NCBI GenBank assembly: GCA_022846075.1
Contig: AP025582.1
Location: forward strand, 310,001 to 374,000
Length of the DNA stretch: 64,000 nucleotides
Source: Oscillospiraceae bacterium
Lineage (GTDB): Bacteria; Bacillota; Clostridia; Oscillospirales; Oscillospiraceae
Direction: 5' to 3'
In this document: positions 49,866 through 56,537 of the stretch, piece by piece
Layout of the letters: each line of letters begins with the position of its first letter
Position numbering within the stretch: position 1 is the stretch's first letter
The notes under the pieces: generated by a model
The model's database searches: none
Seen by the model: the letters and a program-made list of their open reading frames with translations, nothing else
Told to the model about the DNA's origin: nothing
Made by a program: the position numbers and the translations under genes

Positions 49866-51415
49866 ACAGCAACATTCTGATCATTGTCGGGCTGGTCGTC
49901 TACATTGTGATCCTCCTGTGGGACGGTATCCGCCGCCTGTTCAAAAACAACGATGCCGAGACCTATTACACCGCCAACCGCGGCGTCGGGAACCTGGCCC
50001 TGCTGGCCACCGTCGCCATGTCGATTTTCAGTGGACTGTCCTACTACGGATATCCCTCTTCCATCTATAAGTTCGGCGTGGGCTACCTCTCCGGCAACGG
50101 CGGCTATATCACTGCCCTGATGTTTTGTACGATTGGCTATCGGCTGTGGATCCAAGGCAAGGAATACGGCTTCAAATCCCCCGCCGAATATCTGCGCAAC
50201 CGCTACTACTCCGAGGGCTACGGCTTCTTTGTGGCGGCGCTGCTGTTCTTGTTCATCATCCCCTATATTGCGACCCAGGTCATCTCCATCGGCACCGGCC
50301 TGGAGGTTTCCACTGCCGGTATGATCAGCTACGGCGTGGCCGTGGGTGTGGCCTGCGTGGTCATCGCGGCCCATACGCTGTTCGGCGGAATGAGCTCTGT
50401 GGCCTGGATGGATACGTTCCATTTCTTCCTGGGCTACGGCGCCTTGGCGCTGGTCATCATCTTTGTGACGACCAGTAACTTTGAGGGCGGCCTTATCAAG
50501 GGCCTGCAGCAGGCCTATGAGATCACCAAGGCCGGCGCGCACTCCGCCGTTCTCTCCAATCCCGGACCTACCGGCACCTATACTGTGGTCGGGAATATCA
50601 ACAACGCTCTGGCCGGCGCCATTGCCAACCTCTTCTGGCCGCATATCTTCGTGCGCTGCTTTATGGCCAAGAACAAGAAGAATTTCCAGGTCATGGCCTG
50701 CGCGCTGCCCATTTTCTATGCCCTGTGCTTCTTCATGCTGGCCGTGGTCGGTGCCGTCCTGGCTCCCGCGCTGCTGGGACCCGACGTTGTCAACACCGAT
50801 ACCGTCATGCCCCTGCTGTCCACCCAGTTTGCCCCCAAGTTTGTGACCTTTATCTCCATCCTGTGCCTGTGCGCCTTTGCGATCTCTACCACGGACTCCT
50901 TCCTGCTGGTCGGCGGCCAGCTGGCGGCTGAAGACATCTTTGTCCACTGGAAGTACCTCAAGGGCGAGAAGGTCGAAGACAAGAAGTCCGTCCGTTTGGG
51001 CCAGGTCGCGATCCTGTTCCTGATGTTCGCGATGCTCTTCATTGTATTTACGAAGCCTGCAAGCATTACGGACAATGCTTATAAGCTGTCGTCTCCCTTC
51101 TTCGGTATGATCATGCCTGCCACTATCCTGGGCCTGTATTGGCCCCGGGCGTCCAAGGAAGGAGCCTGGGCCGGTACCGTGTCGGGCCTGCTGGTCGTGG
51201 TTGTTTTCACCTTCTTTGTCAAGCCTCCGCTGGGCATTTCCGCGTTCCTGTGGGGCCTGATCGTCAACTTCATTGTTATGATTGGGGTCAGCCTCAGCAC
51301 CAAGGTGCCCGAGGAGATCGTCGAAAAATATATCTCCAACGTCAGCAATATCATTACTACCGGCAACAGCTGCTATGATATCGTGGACAGCACTGTGGCC
51401 AAGGTCATCAAATAA
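49862..51415 (+). CDS. Sodium:solute symporter (SSS family)
   Basis: 517 residues with about 13 membrane helices. SSS marks: YYTANRGVGNLALLATVAMSIFSGLSYYG near the start, KSPAEYLRNRYYSEGYGF, and FAISTTDSFLLVGGQLAAEDIF (about 340-361), the Na+-site region around the family signature. In this cluster the likely cargo is 4-hydroxybutyrate or a similar short acid for the CoA-transferase at 46501, but family members range widely. About 200 bases upstream lie the CGGC and small-subunit genes. Confidence 0.88.
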   Translation: MNSNILIIVGLVVYIVILLWDGIRRLFKNNDAETYYTANRGVGNLALLATVAMSIFSGLSYYGYPSSIYKFGVGYLSGNGGYITALMFCTIGYRLWIQGKEYGFKSPAEYLRNRYYSEGYGFFVAALLFLFIIPYIATQVISIGTGLEVSTAGMISYGVAVGVACVVIAAHTLFGGMSSVAWMDTFHFFLGYGALALVIIFVTTSNFEGGLIKGLQQAYEITKAGAHSAVLSNPGPTGTYTVVGNINNALAGAIANLFWPHIFVRCFMAKNKKNFQVMACALPIFYALCFFMLAVVGAVLAPALLGPDVVNTDTVMPLLSTQFAPKFVTFISILCLCAFAISTTDSFLLVGGQLAAEDIFVHWKYLKGEKVEDKKSVRLGQVAILFLMFAMLFIVFTKPASITDNAYKLSSPFFGMIMPATILGLYWPRASKEGAWAGTVSGLLVVVVFTFFVKPPLGISAFLWGLIVNFIVMIGVSLSTKVPEEIVEKYISNVSNIITTGNSCYDIVDSTVAKVIK

Positions 51416-51457
51416 AAAGGAACGGCGTGACAATCTAGAAAGGAGCTCAGCAGTTTT

Positions 51458-52105
51458 ATGGAGGACACATGTCTGTTGGACATCTTTGGGATCCAAATCA
51501 AATACCACCCTGGCTGGCGGATCATTCCGGATAGTTCTTATAGCCTGAACTACGACAGCGGGCTGTTTCGATTCGAAGAAAATGTGGTGGAGAAGCGCTC
51601 ACGTGTCTCCCTTGGACTGCGCTGGGAATGTTCGCAAACAGATAATGAGACCTTTCTGAATGAATTCAGCCAAAATATTGAGGCAGAGTACCACAAGGCG
51701 CTCAAAGGCAAAAGCCGCCAGTTTGAACTGCTGCGGGACGAGATCATTGAAAACGGCCAGGGGGTCCGGATGTGTGTGATTGAGACGCAGTATAAGGCGA
51801 CACAAGCCCTTGTGAACAACCCCAAAAAAATGCAGCGTCTCCGGGTCTGCAATGTGGCGTTCTACTGTGAGATGACCCACCGCATGGTCATCTGCAGCCT
51901 GGTCACCACTCCGCAGTATATGGAAGAAAACCGGGAGTTGTTGGAATCGCTGCTCTTCTCTCTTCAGACCAGAGCGGTCTACTCCCCCGAGATCGAAGCC
52001 CAGCGCATGGAAAAGCGCACTCAACTCCGGGCAGAGGCAAAGAAGAAAAATCAGTCTCCGCTCGTGGCTCTGAACGGCCTGTTCAAGCGCAAAGCCGTTG
52101 GCTAA
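51458..52105 (+). CDS. Protein of unknown function
   Basis: 215 residues, not recognised. No signal peptide or membrane helix. The first half contains IKYHPGWRIIPDSSYSLNYDSGLFRFEENVV, which resembles a small beta-rich domain, followed by a helical stretch (NEFSQNIEAEYHKALKGKSRQFELLRDEII) and a second beta portion (RVCNVAFYCEMTHRMVICSLVT). The C-terminal 40 residues are strongly basic (RMEKRTQLRAEAKKKNQSP). A good AAGGAG site precedes ATG 51458, 43 bases after the symporter, and a terminator follows, so it ends the cluster's transcript. Confidence 0.7.
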   Translation: MEDTCLLDIFGIQIKYHPGWRIIPDSSYSLNYDSGLFRFEENVVEKRSRVSLGLRWECSQTDNETFLNEFSQNIEAEYHKALKGKSRQFELLRDEIIENGQGVRMCVIETQYKATQALVNNPKKMQRLRVCNVAFYCEMTHRMVICSLVTTPQYMEENRELLESLLFSLQTRAVYSPEIEAQRMEKRTQLRAEAKKKNQSPLVALNGLFKRKAVG

Positions 52106-52136
52106 AGAGGCCCGGTCCGCAGGAGAGGCCCCATAC

Positions 52137-52180
52137 AATACAAGTGGGTACCGGCATCACAGCCGGGTACCCACTTGTAT
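52137..52180 (+). terminator. Terminator after the symporter cluster
   Basis: ATACAAGTGGGTACC-GGC pairs with GCC-GGGTACCCACTTGTAT around ATCACA, followed by TAATTAAAAAAG. Confidence 0.85.
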
Positions 52181-52203
52181 TAATTAAAAAAGGAGATAGT
52201 GAC

Positions 52204-52740
52204 ATGATAGAAACCATGCTGAACCGCCGCAGTGTGCGCCGCTTTTCCGACAGGCCGGTGGAGGAGGAAAAACTTCAGCTGCTCCTCCGCGCCGCCATGC
52301 AGGCTCCCTCCGCGAAAAACGCACAGCCGTGGGAGTTCCTGGTGGTAAAGGATAAGGAGGTCCTGGAGGCGCTGGCCAAGGCTCAACCCTATGCCTTGGC
52401 AATCAAAAATGCTCCGCTGGGCATTGTGACCCTCTGCAACAAGGCGCGCTATACCGATGACCTGGACGTCTTTTGGCAGGAGGACCTCTCCGCCGTGACC
52501 CAGACCATCCTTTTGGCGGCCGCCGAACTGGGGCTGGGAACTACCTGGCTGGCGCTGGCTCCGCTGGAGGAACGCATCGAGTATGTCCAGAAGTTGTTTT
52601 CCCTGCCGGAAGCGGTTATCCCCTTTGCACTGCTCCCTGTGGGGTACCCCATGCAGCAGCGTGACGCGGTTTCCCGGTTTGACGCAAGCCGGGTCCATGG
52701 CGTCCGCGGGTTTGAGGTGGAGGGGGCGTTCCAGCGCTGA
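52204..52740 (+). CDS. Nitroreductase-family FMN protein
   Basis: 178 residues from ATG 52204 (AAGGAG before it). IETMLNRRSVRRFSDRPVEEEKLQLLLRAAMQAPSAKNAQPWEFLVV is the standard FMN-binding start; AAELGLGTTWLALAP and the C-terminal PFALLPVGYPMQ also fit. It would use NAD(P)H to reduce a nitro, quinone or other electrophilic compound. The physiological substrate is unknown and the gene stands alone after a terminator. Confidence 0.9.
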   Translation: MIETMLNRRSVRRFSDRPVEEEKLQLLLRAAMQAPSAKNAQPWEFLVVKDKEVLEALAKAQPYALAIKNAPLGIVTLCNKARYTDDLDVFWQEDLSAVTQTILLAAAELGLGTTWLALAPLEERIEYVQKLFSLPEAVIPFALLPVGYPMQQRDAVSRFDASRVHGVRGFEVEGAFQR

Positions 52741-52775
52741 CGCACGGTGGACGCCCCCAATCAGCGTACTGTATT

Positions 52776-53039
52776 TTATAGTGTGATGGATACAAACGTG
52801 CCGTCCGAGGCCTCCACGTGGACCACCTTCAGCCTCTTGTTTTCCCGCAGGACATCCAGGCACTCTCCCAGGATCATGCCGATGGTCTCCTTGGTGATGG
52901 GGCTGGCGTAAGGCTCCGGAGTGCCGCTCCGGACCTCCTCAAAGACCCGGTCCGGGACCCACCGCAGGGCGAATCCGGCCATGGAGGCTGGCAGGGGCAT
53001 GGAAAAGCGGAAGTCCGCCGTCCGGACCTTTACTTTCAT
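52776..53039 (-). CDS. Small protein of the DUF2089/SHOCT operon
   Basis: 87 residues, KVKVRTADFRFSMPLPASMAGFALRWVPDRVFEEV, ending VVHVEASDGTFVSITL. The final motif mirrors the end of the preceding gene product (VNVESADGTTVRVFVDP), so the two share a small domain, probably by duplication. No known function. It begins 12 bases after that gene. Confidence 0.65.
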   Translation of the reverse strand: MKVKVRTADFRFSMPLPASMAGFALRWVPDRVFEEVRSGTPEPYASPITKETIGMILGECLDVLRENKRLKVVHVEASDGTFVSITL

Positions 53040-53051
53040 CCCGTCCGCGCC

Positions 53052-53438
53052 TTAGGGATCCACAAAGACGCGCACCGTGGTGCCGTCGGCGCTCTCCACG
53101 TTGACGAAATCCCCCTCGATCTCCTCGTCCAGGCACTCGGAGATGGCGTCCATCATACTGGAGAGGTCCACGCCCTCCAGCTCTTTCTCGGGGATGGGGA
53201 GCTTGCCCGTGGCTTTCAGGATCTTTTTGATGGCGCCCACGGGAAACTGGACTTTGACCTTGTCCCCGTCGACGCTGTCCACAATGACGCGGAACATCTT
53301 TTTGTCGTAGCTGGTCCGGGCCGGAACGGCCTGCTGCCCGGGCAGGTCCGGGTTCATGGCGGCCATGAGCTCGGCCCCCTGCTCGGCCGTAATGGTCCCC
53401 TCCTCCACCATTTTGAGGATCCTCAATTTCTCGTCCAT
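53052..53438 (-). CDS. SHOCT-like/YvlB-type small protein
   Basis: 128 residues. The N-terminus EKLRILKMVEEGTITAEQGAELMAAM is a SHOCT-like helical hairpin, repeated in related form at the C-terminus of the next upstream protein (EEILRALENGEITAEQAIAQL). The rest (about 48-128) is a beta-rich domain with VIVDSVDGDKVKVQFPVGAIKKIL. Such proteins accompany DUF2089 regulators; their role is unsettled but often linked to envelope stress. Confidence 0.75.
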   Translation of the reverse strand: MDEKLRILKMVEEGTITAEQGAELMAAMNPDLPGQQAVPARTSYDKKMFRVIVDSVDGDKVKVQFPVGAIKKILKATGKLPIPEKELEGVDLSSMMDAISECLDEEIEGDFVNVESADGTTVRVFVDP

Positions 53439-53463
53439 GATCGATCACCTTTCATCTCATATA

Positions 53464-53823
53464 TTATTTCAGCTGCGCAATGGCCTGCTCGGCCGTGATC
53501 TCCCCGTTTTCCAGAGCCCTGAGGATCTCCTCCTTTTTGGCCGACTGCTGGTCCGGCCCCGTTTCATACCCCAGCTTTTTGATGACCGCGTCCAGCTTGG
53601 AACGGACGGTGGGATAGGAGATCCCCAGTTCCTTCTCCACTTCCTTGATGTTTCCCCGGCAGCGGATGAATGTCTCCGTAAAATAAAGCTCCTCATCGGA
53701 AAGATAGTCAAATTTGCTCAGGCTGAAGTTGTTTTCGATCACGGTGTCGCAGGCATCGCACTTCAGCCTTGCCACAGTCAGTTCCCGGCTGCACACCGGG
53801 CAGCGGCTGATGACCTTTTTCAT
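53464..53823 (-). CDS. DUF2089 protein (zinc-ribbon HTH)
   Basis: 119 residues. Cys pairs CPVCSRELTVARLKCDAC (about 8-25) form a zinc ribbon; LSDEELYFTETFIRCRGNIKEVEKELGISYPTVRSKLDAVIKKLGY (about 41-86) is the DUF2089 helix-turn-helix; the end is a SHOCT-like hairpin. It is probably a transcription regulator of this three-gene operon. The strong promoter at 53850-53878 and the AT-rich repeats upstream (53856-53938) are likely its own control region. Confidence 0.88.
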   Translation of the reverse strand: MKKVISRCPVCSRELTVARLKCDACDTVIENNFSLSKFDYLSDEELYFTETFIRCRGNIKEVEKELGISYPTVRSKLDAVIKKLGYETGPDQQSAKKEEILRALENGEITAEQAIAQLK

Positions 53824-53849
53824 CTCGTCACGTCCTTTCTGCTAAGGAC

Positions 53850-53878
53850 AATATAATACTATATATTAAAGATGTCAA
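53850..53878 (-). promoter_or_regulatory. Sigma-A promoter of the DUF2089 operon
   Basis: On the minus strand TTGACA (53873-53878), 17 bases, TATATT (53850-53855). The surrounding 100 bases are unusually AT-rich and full of ATTA/TAAT steps. Confidence 0.75.
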
Positions 53879-53934
53879 TATATAAATTGATATTATTAAT
53901 ATTAGTATTAAAAATTTTGATTTCCAGATAAAAT

Positions 53935-53983
53935 AAAAAAGGACCGGCACAGCCATTCTCGACTGTGCCGGTCCTTTTTCTTG
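53935..53983 (-). terminator. Terminator of the disulfide-reductase operon
   Basis: AAAAAGGACCGGCACAG pairs with CTGTGCCGGTCCTTTTT around a 10-base loop; the minus strand ends in TTTTTTATTTTATC. Confidence 0.92.
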
Positions 53984-53988
53984 CAATA

Positions 53989-55365
53989 TTACCCCTGAAC
54001 GGCCCCGAAGAGGTCGTTGAGGGCTTCGGTCATGGTGGGGTGGGTGTAGATGCCGTCCCGCAGAACGGTATAGGGCACCTTGGCGTCCATGGCCAGCTTG
54101 ATGAGGTTGATGGTCTCGTAGGACTCCTCGCAGAAGAGGTGGGCGCCCAGGATGAGGCCGGTGTCAGCATCGATGACCGCCTTCAAAAGCCCAGTGGGCT
54201 TCTGGAGCACGTTGGCCTTGGGGATGGCGGCGGCGGCCAGCCTGGCGATTTTCACGCTGTAACCCTTGTCCCGGGCCTCCTGCTCGGTGAGGCCCACCCG
54301 GGAGAAGGGAGGGTCCAGGAACACGCTGTACGGCACCTGCCCCCGGTTGGCGGTGGTACGGCTGCCGTCGCCCAGGACGGCGGATTTGACGATGCGGAAG
54401 TCGTCCAGGGAGATGTAGGTGAACTGGAGGCCCCCCGCCACGTCGCCCATAGCCCAGATGTTGGGGGCGGTGGTCCGCAGGTGTTCGTCGGTCTTGACGG
54501 CCCCCCGGTCGGTGAGCTCCACCCCGGCGGCTCCCAGGTTGAGCCCCGCCACGTTGGGCCGGCGTCCGGTGGCCACCAGCAGGGCCTCCGCCTCCAGCAC
54601 CCGACGCCCATCGGCGTTTTCAATGGTGATTTCGGCGTGATCCCCTACATCCTCCACCCCCAGGGTCTTGGTGGAGCGCAGCACCTCCACGCCCCGGGCG
54701 GCCAGGCTCTCCAGCACGGCCCCCGCCACCTCCTGGTCCTCCCGGGGGAGAAAGACGGCCCCGTCCTGGAGCACGGTGACCTGGCTTCCGAAGTTGGCGT
54801 ACATGGAGGCGAACTCCATGCCGATGTACCCGCCCCCGATAATGACCAGCCGCCGGGGCAGGTCCCTGCGGTCCAAAAGGCTCTCGCTCAGATAGACGTA
54901 CCGGCTCTCCTTGAGGCCGGGGATGGGGGGCACGAAGGGCCGGGCGCCGGTGTTGATAAAGACCTGCCCGGCCTCGATCTCCTCCCGGCTGCCGTCGGCC
55001 ATGGCCACGGCCACGTGGCGGGCGTCCAGGAAGGAGCCGTCGCCGGTCAAAACGGTGACGTTGGGGTGGTCGGCCAGCTTGTGGTAGTTCTTTCCCCGGA
55101 GGGCCCCGGTGAGCCGGTCCTTCTCAAAAATGGCGGCGGCGTACCGCTCCGCCTTCTCGGCGAAGGAGCCGCCCATGGCGGCGGAGAGGGCGGCGGAGTG
55201 GACCAGGGACTTGGTGGGGATACAGGCCACGTTGATACAGGTGCCTCCGTACATCTTGTCGGAACGCTCCACCATAATGACGCTCCTGCCGGCTTCCGCC
55301 AGCGCTCCGGCCAGGGTCTTGCCCCCTTTGCCGAAACCAATGACGACTGCGTCCGCTTTTTTCAT
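53989..55365 (-). CDS. FAD-dependent dithiol-disulfide oxidoreductase (Lpd/mercuric reductase-like)
   Basis: 458 residues from ATG 55365 (AAAGGAACC before it). FAD site VIGFGKGGKTLAGAL (8-22), redox-active GGTCINVACIPTKSL with CxxxxC (about 40-54), NAD(P)H site VIIGGGYIGMEFASMYA, and PNIWAMGDVAGG. The C-terminal dimer domain has the HPTMTEALN motif with the catalytic His. Class-I reductase of the kind that reduces lipoamide, glutathione-like thiols, polysulfide or mercury; no lipoyl or mer genes are near. Its partners here (Rrf2 regulator, rhodanese) suggest a sulfur or thiol stress role. Confidence 0.9.
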   Translation of the reverse strand: MKKADAVVIGFGKGGKTLAGALAEAGRSVIMVERSDKMYGGTCINVACIPTKSLVHSAALSAAMGGSFAEKAERYAAAIFEKDRLTGALRGKNYHKLADHPNVTVLTGDGSFLDARHVAVAMADGSREEIEAGQVFINTGARPFVPPIPGLKESRYVYLSESLLDRRDLPRRLVIIGGGYIGMEFASMYANFGSQVTVLQDGAVFLPREDQEVAGAVLESLAARGVEVLRSTKTLGVEDVGDHAEITIENADGRRVLEAEALLVATGRRPNVAGLNLGAAGVELTDRGAVKTDEHLRTTAPNIWAMGDVAGGLQFTYISLDDFRIVKSAVLGDGSRTTANRGQVPYSVFLDPPFSRVGLTEQEARDKGYSVKIARLAAAAIPKANVLQKPTGLLKAVIDADTGLILGAHLFCEESYETINLIKLAMDAKVPYTVLRDGIYTHPTMTEALNDLFGAVQG

Positions 55366-55823
55366 ACTGGGTTCCTTTCTGCGGCCTCTTGGGCCGGCTT
55401 GTCCGGTGCGGGGCGGAAGATCCGCTCTTCCAGGTCCCGGATGGTGATCTGTCCCAACGTGTTTTTGCACTGCTGATCCAACCGCCCATAGATCTCGTCC
55501 ATCAGTCCCGCCATGCCGGAGGCCACCAGGCAGGTCATATTGGGGTCCCCGCTCTTCCAGGCGGTGGAGACGAAGCAGGCGTCCATGGCGAGGCTCACCT
55601 CCTTGAGGGTGATGCCCCCGGCGGGTCTCGCGATGGCGTAGCCCCCGTGGGGGCGGCCCTCCCTGGTGGAGACCAGCCCGGCCTTCCCAAGGGCGGCCAG
55701 GACCTTCCGCACCCGGGCGGGATTGGTGCAGATGTTCTCCGCCAGGGCCTCGCTGGAGAGGGTCTGGGCCTTGTGGCTCAAATACACCAGGGCGTGGACG
55801 GCGATGTTGAAATCACTGTTCAT
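55362..55823 (-). CDS. Rrf2-family regulator
   Basis: 153 residues. Winged helix (about 1-75: VHALVYLSHKAQTLSSEALAENICTNPARVRKVLAALGKAGLVSTREGRPHGGYAIARP). Cys at about 32, 83, 98 and 119 could sense redox, sulfide or bind Fe-S, as in other Rrf2 proteins. It overlaps by 4 bases both the rhodanese gene before it and the reductase after it, so all three are one translationally coupled operon. The likely operator is the dyad at 56296-56322 over the operon promoter, implying autoregulation. Confidence 0.9.
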   Translation of the reverse strand: MNSDFNIAVHALVYLSHKAQTLSSEALAENICTNPARVRKVLAALGKAGLVSTREGRPHGGYAIARPAGGITLKEVSLAMDACFVSTAWKSGDPNMTCLVASGMAGLMDEIYGRLDQQCKNTLGQITIRDLEERIFRPAPDKPAQEAAERNPV

Positions 55824-56251
55824 CCCGCATCACTCCCCGTCACGGTGTCGTAGGTCCAGTCCACGATACCTCCCATGTCGTAGACATTTTCATAGCCCAG
55901 CTCTATCAGCTTGTCGGAGGCCTGCTTGCTTCTGACCCCCGTGCGGCAGTAGACGAGCAGTGTGGCGTCCAGCTGGGGGAGGGCCTCGGGCCGCTGGGCG
56001 CCGATATCCTCGTTGAGGATCAGGATGGCGCCGGGGATGTGGCCGGCCTCGTATTCGTCACGCCGCCGCACGTCCACGATGGTGACATCCCCGTCCTCCA
56101 TCATCTCCTTGGCCTCCTCGGCGGTGATTTTGTGGTAGGCGGTCTCCTCGGGGCTCTCTTCGGCGGAGGGGGCGGGCTGCGTCCCGCCCGCCGCGCAGGC
56201 GGACAGCAGCAGGACCAGGCCCAGGGCGAGCAGGGGAGCGTTTCGTTTCAT
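55820..56251 (-). CDS. Rhodanese-like lipoprotein
   Basis: 143 residues from ATG 56251 (AAGGAG before it). Signal peptide MKRNAPLLALGLVLLLSAC with lipobox LSAC, a short Pro/Glu linker, then a rhodanese domain (about 45-140): VDVRRRDEYEAGHIPGAI and active-site loop VYCRTGVRSKQA with the sulfur-accepting Cys. An extracytoplasmic persulfide or thiosulfate handler at the cell surface. It is the first gene of the Rrf2-controlled operon. Confidence 0.92.
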   Translation of the reverse strand: MKRNAPLLALGLVLLLSACAAGGTQPAPSAEESPEETAYHKITAEEAKEMMEDGDVTIVDVRRRDEYEAGHIPGAILILNEDIGAQRPEALPQLDATLLVYCRTGVRSKQASDKLIELGYENVYDMGGIVDWTYDTVTGSDAG

Positions 56252-56295
56252 GGTGGGGCTCCTTTTCGGCCGGATCAAAGATCAAACCACTTTCT

Positions 56296-56332
56296 ATACT
56301 GTAACTATAATATTTACAGTATAATTTGTCAA
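56296..56332 (-). promoter_or_regulatory. Promoter and dyad operator of the rhodanese-Rrf2 operon
   Basis: On the minus strand TTGACA (56327-56332), 17 bases, TATAGT (56304-56309). Over the -10 and spacer lies the perfect inverted repeat ATACTGTAA-N9-TTACAGTAT (56296-56322), the size and symmetry of Rrf2 operators. Confidence 0.8.
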
Positions 56333-56459
56333 GGGATTTTGCAAAAAAGGCCAAATCTTTATGAAAGATCCAGAGGCGGTTTATAAAGGCGGCAGACTAT
56401 TTCGAAAAAGTGCCCCCCAACACGGCCTGGGTCCAGGCAGGGATTTTCCGCCGCGGCGC

Positions 56460-56505
56460 GGCAAAAAGAGGCCGTCCGTCCGGGAATTCCGGACGGACGG
56501 CCTCT
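56460..56505 (-). terminator. Terminator of the EIIC-EAL gene
   Basis: AAGAGGCCGTCCGTCCGG pairs with CCGGACGGACGGCCTCTT around GAATT; the minus strand continues TTTTGCCGCG. Confidence 0.85.
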
Positions 56506-56537
56506 TGATCCTGCGAGGGTTTTGGAACTGTGCTCTG

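Noticed and set aside
49817-51508. 563-codon minus-strand open frame
   Set aside because: Shadow of the sodium:solute symporter; Asp/Gly/His/Gln-rich, typical antisense of a membrane protein.
53965-55476. 503-codon plus-strand open frame
   Set aside because: Shadow of the disulfide reductase; no start signal and biased composition.
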